64,000 nucleotides of DNA from Liquidambar formosana (taxonomy: Eukaryota > Streptophyta > Magnoliopsida > Saxifragales > Altingiaceae), in contig CM077823.1 of the NCBI GenBank assembly GCA_039720395.1, positions 8,264,107 through 8,328,106 of the forward strand, read 5' to 3'. A program made the translations under genes and the position numbers. Position 1 is the stretch's first letter, and the number at the start of each line of letters is the position of its first letter. The notes under the pieces were generated by a model, which was given only the letters and a program-made list of their open reading frames with translations, was not told where the DNA came from and searched no databases. Of the stretch, positions 38,001-52,000 are shown one piece after another.

Positions 38001-41000
38001 TACCGGAAGGAAATGACATCCGATGGTGTTTAGCCAGTTTACACATCTCACAATGAAATTTAAAAACATTAGTCCGAGAAAACAAAGAAGGAAACATCCT
38101 TTGCAACAATAGAAAAGAAGGATGCCCCAAACGCTTGTGCCAAAGCCAAATTCTCTCCACTGGGTTAATAAGATTCTTTGAATAATGGGCTTGTTGTAGT
38201 TGTTGCGGTTCTTCAGAATGATGATTCAGCTCTCCCTACCAATGCCAATCGTCTTCCTCGTAACTAGGTCCTGAAAGACACAATGAGAAAGGAAAAAAGT
38301 CACACAACAATTAAGATCTTTAGTTATTCGACTAATGGAAAGTAAATTGGTAGAAAATTTTGGAACATGGAGAACAAAAGAAAATGACAAAGTAGGTGTA
38401 ACAAGGACGGAACCTTTACCTGACACAAAAGACAAGGAACCATTAGCTACTCTAACTTTTTCCTACCTGAACAAGTTTGATAAGAAGTAAACAATGTAGG
38501 AGCACTAATCATATGATCAGAAGCCCCTGAATCAATGATTTAAGGTTTGGAAGACAAATTACAGAATGCACCTATGGAAGTAGTGAGGTTACCTGAATGA
38601 GCAAAAGAAGTGGAAGCACTGGGGGTGGGTGTATCCATCTGTGACATAAGACGCTTGAATTACTCAACTTCTTCTCGAGTAAGACTGAATGTGTCAGATG
38701 GTAGAGCCTGAGAACCAGATGAGGAAGTAACTGTAGCCATAGAATCAACAGCTATAGTATGATGAGCTCGAGGTCTATTGGTATTTCCTGGAGCGACCTC
38801 CTCTACCCCTAGAAGGACCCGACCCGTGAGTCTCCAGCAAGTTTCCATAGTATGCATGGGCTTATTACAATAGTCACAAAACAATTTATCTTTCTCATAT
38901 GATCTAGAATCACCTGGTCTATTCTATTCCCGTGGCTTCTGACCTCCACAACTTTCTCTTTGAGAACTACCAACCATTGCAGATCTCTCCTGTGCTGTAG
39001 TACTAATCATAACACCTCGTCTACTCTCTTCTTGCTTCACATAGGCAAAAATCTCCCGAAAAGAGGGAATTGGCTCCTTATCAAGAATCTGAATACGCAC
39101 TTGATCATATTCATCTCTAAGACTAGCCAAAAACCCCATAATACGCTCCTGTTCCACAAGCTGATGAAACTTCGAGGCATATACAGGACATACTGCCTGA
39201 AAATTTTGATAATGATCGAATCCTTGCCAAAGCCCATGTAGTGTGTGGAAATAAGTAGTCAAAGACTTATCATCCTGATGTGTATCATAGATCTTGCCTC
39301 TTAATTCAAAGAGTTGTGCAAGATTCCCCTTTTGGGAGTACATTTGCTCCACCGCATCCCATATCTTCTTTGCGGTTCGCATCAATAGATATCCATTACC
39401 AATTTCCTATGTCATCGAATTCAATAACCAAGACATAACAATAGAGTTCTCAGCATCCCATTTCTCATAAGAAGGATCATTCCATAGCGGTTCTACAGTC
39501 TTTCTAGTAACGTAGCCCATCTTTCCTTTCCCAGTAAGAAAAAGCCTTGCTGATCGTGCCCAGGCTAAATAATTAGTCCCATCTAACTTTGAAGTTGTGA
39601 TTTGGAGAGTAGGGTTATCAATATTCATGCCAATTTGACCCATAACCTCCTTGGGTTGGGTTTGGTTGACTACACTAAACTTAGACATGCTAGAATAATC
39701 TCAGACACTACCCAAACACGCTCTTAAACTACCAAACAGTACTAACACAACACCAACAATGAAGTAGTAGGGGTCTAGATCAATTATCAAGGCATAAAAC
39801 AAGAAATAAAGCTGTAGAACACATCACCACTAACTGGACAGCACAAAAACAGGGGTGTCGACCCACTTTTTGGAGACAAAACACATCTTTTTTTTTTTTT
39901 TTTTTTTTTTGATAAGGAGACAAAACACATATTAAACCCTTATACAAGGTTGTAAACCCCAATGGCAGACTTCTAGGGTCAATTTCGTAACCCTCTGGTC
40001 CAACCCCATGTGATAGATTGCATTCAAAGTGCTCCCAAAACCAGATCTGAAAATACACCCTATTTTTTATGAAAATCAAAGAAAAATCATAATACCATAC
40101 CAAATCAACTCCGATTAGCCTGAAACTTCATGGACATATTCCCCTTGAGAGTCGACCAAGATGGGAGGGTCAGCTTTATGCTGACATCAGCATCTGTACA
40201 GTTGATGTCAGCATCCGTACGGTTGACATCAGCATTCGTACGGTTGACATTAGCAGTTTTTTTTTTGTTTTTTCTTTTTTGCAACTTGATGCCTAGGATC
40301 GATCAAAACCGCTTTGATACCAAGTTGGTTTGTATATAAAGTTGGTTTGTATATAAATGAATGGAGAAATAAGAAAAGAAGAGAAGAAGAGAAGAAGAAG
40401 AGAAGAGAAGGAGAATAATGGAGTGAATTTCCTTCTCTACTAGCATATTATTTATACTTCTTACATGCTACAATTACAAGAATACCCTTCAACTAAGTAG
40501 AAGTAGTAAAGCATGAATAAAACACATAAAACATAACCAATATTCAACATAGACTTCAAATTGAAACCCTAGAGCTGATCTGAGAATCCCAATTATCTTC
40601 TTGAATCCCATATTTGCTTTTGATCACCGCATACCATAAAGAATCTCTTTCATGGGGAAATCTTCTTAATCATTTTCTAGCCAATGTAGTGTTCTTGGCA
40701 ATAATGTTACCACCAACAATACGCCCTTTAGGCCTAGAATGAGACAGCACATCCCAACCAACCAAATGGTCACTCTTCCCTTCACCATTCCCTTCCCATA
40801 AAAATCTAAGGAATGACTATTCTCGTGTTCTTCCAAATCTGGTGTGTTGACCAGCTAAAATACATAGCTTTTTTATTTTCATTTTTAACATTTATGTTCA
40901 AGTGGTCTTCTGAGCTTTAAGACATGTACTCATAGAAATTTGTTTTTAGGGCTTTGTCATGGTTTGCCGTTGGTTGCTACTATTATTGTATCAGGAAGTA

Positions 41001-44000
41001 TGACCAATCACGCCGTTATTTCAGGTAATAATGATACATTGCTTAGTAGTGAACTCAGTCTGGTTTTAAAATAAAAGCTAATGTATCTTTGTATTGAGTT
41101 TTCCCACTTTACATTTAAGTTGTGTGATAGGTGCCATACATTTAACTGTGTCATTTTCTGTGTGTGCACTTTTTCCCCTTCTGTTTGATAAAAATGGGGT
41201 TAATTTGTTATGCTTGGAAAATATGTCTTCACTTGTTTTAAATTATATGAGTTGCGTCAATTGTTACATTGATTTTTGCCATTATACTGTAGGAGGCACT
41301 AATGTGCTGTCCAAGGACTTAAATCTCGATATCGATGGATATATTAAAGGTTTAAAAACACGGATATATTGGATATATCGATGGTTATATTGAAAATTTC
41401 GATATCAATTTAGATATATCACAAATATTGTTAGTTGAACATGTATATTTTCATCGATTTATTGAATGATTGATTGATTTATTATTTATTGTAAGCGCTA
41501 AAGCATATATCAGTTGACTAGGTGGCCATAAGCAGTTTGGGGAATAGGAAAGGTTACCAGGGTAGCGACTGCATATTTCATCAATCAATACGAAACAATG
41601 CCAATTACATGACACAATGCACGGGTAATAGTATAATACAATGCCTTTTTAATGCTGCAAAGATCTCTTCTATATACGATCAATAAGGAGAATAAAAAAT
41701 AACAGAAGATAAATTGGTTGGTGACTACAGGATGGTGAATTTTTTAGTACTCCTAGCTCTATTCTATGCATCAGTTTCAGAAAGTTCATAGGCTATGAAT
41801 GAGTACAGTTGCAACTGCTCAGTTTCTACCATTTCTATGTTACATCAGATGCGGTTCTTCTTTGTATGTCATATATGGCCACACATCCTATATCTAAGTA
41901 GGTGATTTTGTGGATATGTCTTATATGTGGAAGAGTTTGGAAGCTTGCTTGTTTTGTATGCTTTAATCTTGAATTCGGATAAAGAAACAGACCCAGAAAG
42001 GCAGAAATTCAGTTAATGTATAAATATCTCCATTATGACTAGAACTACAATGTAGTCAATGATTAATATATATTTTTTGTTTTATGTGTAGTCAACATGT
42101 CTCTTCAATTGATTTTAACAAGTTTGTAGCGTTAATAAGTCATAATTATATTGGCCAAATTTTTTTTGTCATTGGTTATGTTTTATTCTACAGCAAGGCC
42201 ACAAATCTAGATGGAACATTTCCGCCTGCCTGGATAGGTTTTGGAAATGCTTACGCTGCTCAAGAAGAGGGTGATCAAGCAATGTCTGCTTATCGAACTG
42301 CTGCTCGTTTATTTCCTGGGTAATTTACTATAATAGTTTATTGGACTCTTCTTCTCTGTTTGTAGTTGATTGTTAGTTTTTTGTCACTTAGCTATAACTC
42401 TATAAGTACAGAACACTTCTCCATTTAAAATTGCTTCCTGGTGGAGTTAGTGTTTGTTAGGTAATTGTGGTAATGACTAATGACTAATGACTAATAACAT
42501 AATTATCTCTTTTTAGGTCTTATTAGAAAAATAGAAGAAGTAACTTATACAATATATGATTTCGTACATTTTAAGTACAAAGCTCAAGTTGGTACAAAAT
42601 TAGGGCTTGTGGGGAAGTGCACAAATGCTTGCCCTAAGGTGGTCTGAAGGCTTGGAGTGTTGGAAGCTTCCCAAGTGAAACATAACGTTTAATAGTACTG
42701 TTAGAATATCAAAGGGTATCTAGAATAGTAGAATCTAATGACTTTGTTTCTAGACTTATCAAAAAAAGAAAAAGAAAAAAAAAGACATTGTTTCTAGCAT
42801 GGACTCTCAAGAAAAATATTTCTCACTTTGCCTGTGCTTATTGGCAATGCTTGTTCTCGTGATTAAACAAGATTGTTATGATTATTGTCATTTTGGTGAT
42901 ATACATAATTTCACAATTCTAATTGTTTCTTGAGTTATGCATAGTGGAAATTCTATTATTACTTATGAATGTCTTTTTACAGGTTGAATCTTGATATTCT
43001 CTTATTCCAGGTGCCATTTACCAACTTTGTACATTGGGATGGAATACATGCGAACCCACAGCTTCAAGCTTGCCGAGCAGGTAAAATGTCAGTTTTACAT
43101 TGACAATTGCCATTTTGATCTTGATTTAGGTCCAATTTCTGAACTCATCTGTGTGGCTTGTTATTTAATGACTACTTTTGGGACATTTTCTTTGACAAAG
43201 CCACTGGATTGATCACTACTCAAAACTTCTCCCCCTTTATTCTCTCTCTCTCTCTCTCATTGTTTTTATTTTATCCTCTTGTCACATACCCACCACCTGT
43301 GATCACGGGGGAAATATCATCCTTGAAAACCCCCCTCCATCATCACTGTTCTCACCATCTTCTCTTCAACACCTCCCAACTCACACTTCTAATGTGATCC
43401 TCTTGTCTTACCTTGCCCGACCTTTTCATCCTTGTCGAACTCTTCCATGGCCCCACTTGTGCTCTATAACTATCCTCATCACACCACCCAAATCACCCAT
43501 CTAACCCCATCCAAGGTGTCCATCCGCCAAACACGTTGTAAACTTCGCATTTTGCCTAATACAAGAGGGTTTCATCATATAAAATGAAGAAGTCAAGTAG
43601 CATGGTGACAGACAGCATTTCCACTATTTTTTGTACCCTATTCTCACCAAAGTTAGGGAATCCACATTCTCTTGACGACACCACATTACTTCTACAACCA
43701 CCATGGCCGTCCTTCCTATTTTTACAGAGCTTGCTTTCTTTCGCTTTATTGTATTATATTTGCTTTTATCTTCTTATTTTATTGCTATTAAAAGTTAATT
43801 TCCTTGTCCTCTGTTTGCAGGCAGAGCAAGAGAATCCCCTTTTCCTCTATTGTTTTTCCTATTATTATATTTATCTCCTCGTTTTGTATCATTTTTGCAA
43901 TTTTTTTTTTATAAATATTTTTGGATTAATTCCATAATTTGATGATCCTAGAAAATATTTTAGTTTTGTCACTTTGAGGTCAGTTGCATACTTTATATTT

Positions 44001-47000
44001 TGATGCCTGATCAGTTGGGCACTAGATTTAGGATCTTGGAATTATATTTGCTTGATGTGAAACTTTCTACTCTTGGTGTAATTTTCCATGACAATGTTTG
44101 ATGGATTTCATAGTGTTCTTTTCTTATATACAAATATTGCTAGAAAAACCCTTATTGATTCCGGTCTCTAATTTTATGTATTTGTGTTAATCGTTTATCA
44201 CAAGGAAATTGACATGGGTGTTGCTGTGTGGCACGGATATATGGTGATTGACGTAACATTCTCAAATAAAAATGAACTGTGACATTGATTTCGAAGCCCA
44301 AAATGATTGAAGATGCATCCATGTTGGTGTGTCTGGTTCATAAAGTTGGAGTGTATTACATTTGTTTCTTCGATTGAAATTTTCATTTTGTACTTGTTTA
44401 GCTGAAACTTTGTACATACTATGTAGACTGGTGGGCTATGTTCTGAAAGTTGCTGATGGTTAGAAAATCTAAAGACGAAGCAAATTCCAATCTTCATTGT
44501 TTCATTTTATATATTTTACTCTACCCTGGTTTGTTTAGTAGTTTATATTAATAGAGAAAAGTTCAAATTTTGATGAGCCTATTTGGTTTCAGTTTTTCAT
44601 GCAGGCAAAGTCAATTTGCCCTTCAGATCCACTTGTATATAATGAACTTGGAGTTGTTGCATATCATATGAAAGAGTAAGGATATTTGCCTCTCGTGAAA
44701 TATCCTGCTGTAGATATTTTATGTTTTATTGTTTTCCATGCATATTTTTAGGGATGTGCTTCTCTAAACATTGCAAACCAAAGCCCAAACACCATAGTGG
44801 GTACTCCATACTCCAACCAGTAATGCAATAAATAAATAAAAACTGTTGCAACTCACAAAACCAGCACTAACTTGCCGCTTCTATGCTAAATTCGACCCAT
44901 TTAATAACAATCTTGATAGTTAATAGATGATTCTAGGTCAAAATCTACAATTTGTTGCACAATCTTGATAGTTAATGGATGATTCTAGGTCAGAATCTAC
45001 AATTTGTTGCTTGGGGTTCCAAACGGATGCTTTGATAGGATCATTTTGATAGCACATAAGAGTTATGTTGTCTGATATCTGGAGCTTCTATACAAGAAAG
45101 AAGAAGGAACAAAAAGTAGTAAAAGAAGGAAATTGGTAGAAGAAAGTAAAGGATTGTGCTCTAACCTTACAATTTATTCTTATTCTTATAAGCAAATTAT
45201 CCTTTAGTGGAAGAACTATGACAGGATGATCACTATGTTTGTAAGAGATAAAAAGGGAGCAAAGATTGATGTTCTTCTCAAGAAGTTCATTTCTGTCCCA
45301 TTGTGTAGTTGGAAAAAAAAAAACCTTTTAGGGTTTCTGGTAACGCTTATTACCAGTATGATCTATGTTTGATATAGTGAATATCATTTGGTAAATATCT
45401 ATGTCAACTATATAACTATTGTTTTCTTTGCTTTTCTTTTTATTGGGTTTCTGGTAATTGGTTATGAACAGCTTTAAGCCGTATATCTGTTCATCTATAT
45501 CTTGTTAAGCTGTTTTTGCCAGTGTAATTTTCTCTTTTGAATTACTTTTAGGTATCAAAAAGCTGTGTTGTGGTTCGAGAAGACTTTGGCTCATATTCCA
45601 TCCTCTTTAGGTGAAATGTGGGAACCAACTGTGGTTAATCTCGCTCATGCATACAGGAAGTTAAAGTATGTTGCTAAAGTTTTTGGAATTATTTATTTTA
45701 TTTCTCCTACATTTTTCCCTTTGTTTACTGTCTTTTGGGAGTTCTAAGAAACTTCAATTAGTGTAGAATTTTTTTTATGAAGTAAAATGATTTAAGGACA
45801 ATTAGTGTAGGTTCTTTTTTATATATTATTCTTCAGTTCTGAATGAAAATAATGTTTTCTATTTAAATTTGATGGATTATCGTAATTGGGTTACATTGTC
45901 TTCATGATACATGGTTTTGCAATGGTGTCAGATATAGCATCTTTGCATGAAAGGATCTGACATGCATTGGTTGTGATCATGGCTCACTGTAAAAGTGATA
46001 AAAAAAAAAAAAAAAAAACAATAAATCTGGGGGTAACCCTTTACAATGTCTTCTTTGCTAATGAAACAATCATTATGTTTCCAGCACTAGAGTAGAAAGC
46101 GTTTGAATGGTATCACATGGATTTTATTGTACTCTGGAACTAAAATCACATGGAGCATTTTCGTGAACTAGTTGTCCTACACCTTCATTGTAACCATACC
46201 TATGATGGGAGTTCTTTAGAGTAAAAAACTTTAACCTGCAATATGTTTACCTTAGGTAGAAGATTATTAAGTGGCTAGCTTGTGTTATTCGTCATTATTT
46301 TTTCCCATTCCACCCCTCTTTGTTGAGGTTTACTTTTACATTAAAGGGACAGGGGTTGATTTTTGGCAACTTGGACTTCTGAATATCATGTTGGACCCTT
46401 GGGTGCCTCTAAGGAGTCTTGTGATATCCTACATTTAACTTATGGTAGTAGTTAAAATTTGCTTGAAGTAGGGATGGCCATCAAACCGAGAAAACCGACG
46501 AACCGAACCGGACCGAGTCAGCCGGTTTTGGCCGGTTTTTTCCCAATCCTTGGTCGGTTCGGTTGCATATCTAATAAATTTTTTATTTTCGGTTCGGTCC
46601 GCAGTTCTCCTATGTTTATTACCGAAACTGACTGAACCGAACTGAGAACATGACATAAGGCGCTGAGCCGTTGAGCCTGAACCGGTTGTTCCTTATTCTC
46701 AAACGACACCGTCTAAACCAGGGGTATATAACCAAACGAGAAATGCCTAAGTCCTAATCCTAATCTCATTTCACACTTCACAATCCTACCTCTCGAAGCT
46801 TCTCCCCTTCGCCATTTCTGTCTTCTCAAAAAACCCTAACCCCAACCCTCTCTACTCTCCCAAATCTCAAATGGTTCTCCTCCACCGTCTCCACTCACCC
46901 TCTCTTCTCTCCCGTCTCCCCTATTCCTCACTCCTCTCTACAATTCCACCGTTTCCAACACTCATCTTCTCTCTCACCTCTGTTTACTTCATCTTCCCTG

Positions 47001-48983
47001 GTCCCCTTCGACTTGTCAAGCAATCAAGGTGATCATGTACTGATTCGTGAGTTCATGAGCAATTGGGCACGGATCTGTGAGAGTGTGAGACCCTCTGGCC
47101 TCTGTTACTTCGGATCTGTAAGAGTGTGAGCAACTCAGCACGGATCTTCTTCAGGTATTTATTTTTTAGTTTTCTGGTTCTTTTTTTTCTCAACAGTTGC
47201 CCTCTGTTTTTTTACAAAAGAATGAATGAAATCATGAATAACCTTCGATGGGTGGGCACTGGGCACTGGGCACTGTCTTTGTCAGCCAAAGCTTCAAAAA
47301 TCAAAACTTTATCTTCTACTCCCATTTTTTTAATCCATTTTTTCACTTTCCATTAGGTGTTCATTTATTTATTTTTATTTTTGAGTAACCTTAATATTTG
47401 GGTAAACGTTGTGCTCAAAATTGCCCCTTTAAAAGTAATTTTCATAATTTTAATTTTTTATTTTAAGATAAGTTTCAATAGTTTTAGACTCGTAGCTAAT
47501 CATGTTGAATTATTTGTTCTGAATTTTTCACTTGAAATGGTGTTATATTCGTACATGAATACTCTTATTTTTCTTTCTTCTTATTTTTCCCTAGATAATC
47601 AAACACAAGAAAACTTTCTATTTTTTTTTTCCTTTTTTTTTCTTTACATTTTTTTCCCTTCTTTTTTCTTTCCCTTGCAATTTCCGTGCTCAAAATTACT
47701 CCCATAGATACCAATCTGAAAGCAAATCCAACCCATTTCGTAAAACCGGTAAACCGACCGAACCGAGCCGAAACCGCCACAAATCGAAATAAGCGGTTTC
47801 ATACATTCAATAGGCGGTTTCAGTTGCTGAAATATGAAAACCGATTACATCGGTTCGGTTGATACTACCCGCCAAATACCGACCGAACCGAACCATGTCC
47901 AACCCTAGCTTTAAGTATTCATGAGTATTTTGAATAATAGTATTCTTTCTTTGAAATTCCTATTATAACTATTTGATGCTTGTTTGCTTCCAGTGCCTTG
48001 CTTCTTCTCTCCCTTTTCCCCCTTTTTTTGGGATAATAAATGAAGCAAAATTTTAAAAAAAAATAAAAAAAATAAGAGAAGTAAAAGGAAGGACAGAGAT
48101 TTTTTCTAAGAGTAAGTACATAAGAAAGAACGTAATTAAATGATGATGTCTTTTTCGTTCACCAGTCTATACTTGCACCACCGGTCCTAAGTAACGATTA
48201 CTGGCTTGAAAAGAACATTTTTCGAACATACCGTACGAAAGGGTTTAAACTTTGGTTTTTTGAGATAGTAGTGGGAGAATCGTTTTATTTTGAACCTTTA
48301 GTGGACACAAATCTCACCTTTAGGCATGGTAAGTGACTTAGAGGTCTATTATTGAACCTTTAGTGGATAAAATTTTGGCCTTGGTAATCATTTTATTTTG
48401 TGGCTATCTTTGTAGGGTGTTGGGAGAATCGATTATGAACTGAAAATGTTTGTTGTTGATACGATGAACTGTGCTTTTTAAATGCTTTTATACATCATTT
48501 AAAAGCCATTTGAATTTGAATCTAGTTTCAAATGCTTTAGACGGTTTGTCAATCCGAGTTTTCTAGAGAAAGTTATGGCCGTTTTCGTAAAGATTGTCAG
48601 TGTTGTCTGGCCGTCCGACGTTCAAATGTCAAGGGCTAGAGTTCGAACTTTGAAGTGGCAGAGAGCTTTATTTGCTCAATGGCGACTCCACATTCAAATG
48701 TTATGATCCCGTTCAAACGTGGGACATGCAGGAAGCCATTTTCTGCTTCAAAAAAATGCATCTTTTTTTTTTTGGCCCCCCTTTCCCTTCTTTTCAACCC
48801 TAAGTGTATTTAGAAGTTCTAAATTAGAACATGATGGGCCACTTTTAGGGCAAGCAAGAGGTTTGGAGGGAGAAAGAGAGACACATCTTGGAATCTCACC
48901 TGCTTGAGTAAAACCCTTGCCCTCTAGAAGACTCCAAACCTCCATTTTCACATCTATGTTGATTTTCTTCTAGTCTTGTTGGG

Positions 48984-49040
<57 letters not shown>

Positions 49041-52000
49041 AGGCAATATCTCCCTCTATATTACTCCGATTGATGAACCGCCTTCTATGTTAGAAACTAG
49101 ACCTGGAGGGCTTTCTAACATATTACTATCAACTTGACCATGGGAGAGATCACTTTATGCTCCAAGAATTCTCCTTCCATGGTTTTGTGAGAGTATTTTA
49201 TACTTCTATTGTGTCTAGTTTCTAATGAAGTAGGCGGTTCATCAATTGAAGTTCTATAAAGCGAGATATTTCTATTTTACTGAAGGTTTGTTAGATTTGA
49301 CTTCAAATTTTTAATTCTTAACACATTATGAGAAGGAAGTTCAGGAATTAGAACAAGAAAGATAACTATGCAAAAAGGGATTGGAAATTAAAGAATGGCT
49401 CATGGATAGGCTGAAAACATAGTTACGAGGGTACAGACAGTTGCAAACAGCTTTTAACCCAATTCCTGTTGCACCCATTGTTGCTATTGAACTTGCCGTT
49501 GTCATGGTTTCTGGGTCATCGGCTGAATTCAAGGCAAAGCATTTCTTACGTTGTAGTTTTGTATTTGCTTGGATTGGAATCATCCCAAAAGTGCCAATTC
49601 TGCCAAATGATCTAGGAATAATCAAAGGAATGATGAACTCATGGTTGTGTAATAATGTGTTCCTAAAAAAACAAAACAGTTTGAAGAGTTCAAGTTACAA
49701 TGTGGCGAGATCTTAAGAAGCATTGAGCTTTCTGTTGATAAAGATGCAATGAAGTCACTAGAAGAGATAGAGGAGGAAATCAATCGAGCAGCTGAGAATG
49801 AAGATATTTTCCTTAGGGCTCATAAGGACATTCCTATAATGCAAGTTGAGAGTTCATCAATAGGAAAAACTCTTCTGCAATTTTGGAAATTAATTTCAAA
49901 GCAAGCTTTGCTTTGTTGGAAATAGTCAAGCAGAATCCTGCAAGACCAAATATTCTTGCAAAGGGTGGAATCAGCTGATCATAACTTTCTACAAAAGTTT
50001 TACAAGCAAACTCCAACATAGTTGGGCTGTTCGCTTGTGGAAGCCAGATCCTGAAAGTAGAAATCCAGGAGTTACATACAGTTTTTTCCCTGGTCTTTTT
50101 TGTGACTGTAAAGCACTTCCAGTTATCAAGAAATGTTGCCATGTTGGGCTCATCCAGCCAGACTTTGGATGGCCCTACATGCAGGCAACAGCTGCACCAG
50201 CTTTACAAAGTCAGAATTGAATATTTCTGTTGGCTTTGAGAGAAGAAATTTTAGATGTGGACTATTTTGCTAGTGGGGGACTGGGAGGCTTGTAGCCTGA
50301 AGGGTAATTTTGGAGATTACAAGCCTCTTTCGAGTTGTTGCTGGATTGAGGGTTTGTTCTGGTTGCTTCAATTTTTAAATGCATTTATTCTTGTTCCTTT
50401 TCCTGTTGTTATTAAAGGATTTCTCTCCCTCCCCATCTGCCTTTTTGGTGCTCTTTTCTTCTCCTTAAAAATGTTCATCTCTAGTATAAAAATAATAATA
50501 ATAATAATCAAAAGACTAACAACAAAAAATAAGAATAAAAAATTGTCTTCTTACTATGTTGATTATTCTGATTCTCTTCCTGGAGACAAATTATGGTGCC
50601 ATTTTGGAAACACTAATATATAGAACTTGAATGAAACAGCTATAGGTTTTGCTGATTCTACTAATATAGACATTGAATGTTACAGGATTTACCATGAGGC
50701 AATCTCATACTATGAGAAAGCACTTGCATTATCAACCAGAAGTTTGAGCACTTATGCAGGTCTTGCATACACTTACCATTTGCAGGTATTATAAGCTTTC
50801 CTTTTGTTTGTGTTTTTATTTTTGAAAATTATTTTATTCTAAATGTATTGAAACAAAAATGTGTTTAAACTTTTATGTTTGAAAATGAGTGGTGCTGAGA
50901 TTTCTCTGTTGTAACATAATAGCATGCCTCTGTAATTAATGTTCATCTGTTTATGGTTGATGAATTTAAGAATATGATTCTAGGCATTTTTTCTTTCTGT
51001 CATTCTGTTAGGGGCTGTAATGGCAAGAGTTGAAAGAAAACAATTAGCCAAAGGTAACATTATAAAATATTGATGTAACAATCAAGTCGAATATAAAAGA
51101 AAATAACACAGAACCAATTTGTTGACATCAAGATTTCTTTGCTTAGTTTTTATCTGTTTATGGTTGATGAGTTTAAGAATGGTTCTAGGCACTTTTTCTA
51201 TCTATCATTCTGGTATTAGCTAAAGGTATAAATATTTTGTTATAACAATCAAGTCTAATATAGAAGAAAATAACACAGATCCAATTTGTTGAGATCAAGA
51301 TTGCTTTGTTTAGTTTTCATTATAATATTTGCTTATGAACTAGTTTTAGACTTTTAGTTGTTATGAAGATGGTTCTTGTGACTCGATACCAGAAACTGGA
51401 TTGAGAAAACCTAAGATCTTAAACTGGAGTTGTGGAACCATCTCACTGGTGATAAAAACCATGAGTTTCTCACTTGTATTTATGCCTTGATCTTCTATGA
51501 TGATTGCCTCCGTTTTCCGTAATGTAATATGAATACCAGAATGTACTCGAATTGTTAGATACTTAGTCTGTATTTATAGTAACCAGCGAAGTGCTTAGGG
51601 TCTGTTTAAATAAGTTTCTACTTCATGTTTTTTACTTTGAAAAGTAAATAAAAAAATTAAAGGTGTGAGTAAAAAAAGTCGGAAGTTACTTTTAAAAGTT
51701 GAGGTTGTAAGAAATTCTTGCTACCTCAACTTTTTAAAAGTAACTATCAAAATTTTGCATTAAAAAGAACTATAAAAAATTTTCAATTCTTTACTTTTAA
51801 AAGTAAAAAACAGGAAATAAAAGCTTATCCAAACGGGCCCTTCAATTGATGGAATCAGTGAATCTAAAATGATAAGTAGGTATTACAATCCTTTACCATG
51901 GTTTTTTGGATTAGGTAACAGCATCCCATTTATTGTGTCATAATCTCTGCTGTATCCAAATTTCTATTATTTAAAGTGCTGACCATGCTTGGAAGGGTCA

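Larger units (their letters stand above)
35101..40549 (-). mobile_element. Full-length Ty1/copia retrotransposon, decayed
   Basis: 5,449 bases with two LTRs of about 210 bases, flanked by an exact 5-bp duplication, TAGAC at 35096-35100 and 40550-40554. On the minus strand the order is LTR, initiator-Met primer site, GAG, protease, integrase, RT-RNase H, polypurine tract, LTR, the copia order. The LTRs differ by about five substitutions plus a few indels, so insertion is fairly recent. Stops and frameshifts break the polyprotein, so it cannot act alone. It sits in a LINE inside intron 8 of APC6, antisense to the gene. Confidence 0.92.
34283..40860 (-). pseudogene. L1-type LINE remnant split by a copia element
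   Basis: Antisense to APC6. The left part (34283-35095) encodes the zf-RVT domain (VVGNGENIHFWEDVW; CVMCRREAESVDRLFLHC) and the usual L1 C-terminus in broken frames. The right part (40555-40860) encodes the preceding segment (FLWEGNGEGKSDHLVGWDVL; LWYAVIKSKYG). The halves join in order if the copia element is removed. T-rich DNA at 34283-34303 would be the tail. 5'-truncated and frameshifted. Confidence 0.75.
41025..45551 (+). other. APC6 introns 9-12, content
   Basis: No additional gene was found between exons 9 and 13. Intron 9 has a short cluster of GATAT/ATATCGAT words (41325-41430). Intron 10 has a run of ATGACTA units (42470-42495). Intron 11 has a CT microsatellite (43240-43258) and a CT/CCA-rich stretch. 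Intron 12 has the 52-base duplication listed separately. Confidence 0.6.

Noticed and set aside
40130..40256. CRISPR-like short direct repeats
   Set aside because: The 21-base units are contiguous without spacers and lie in a copia leader of a plant genome.
47357..47707. 116-residue Phe/Leu/Ile/Ser-rich ORF
   Set aside because: Composition reflects a T-rich stretch inside the hAT-like element; no domain, and the frame is not shared with any recognised protein.
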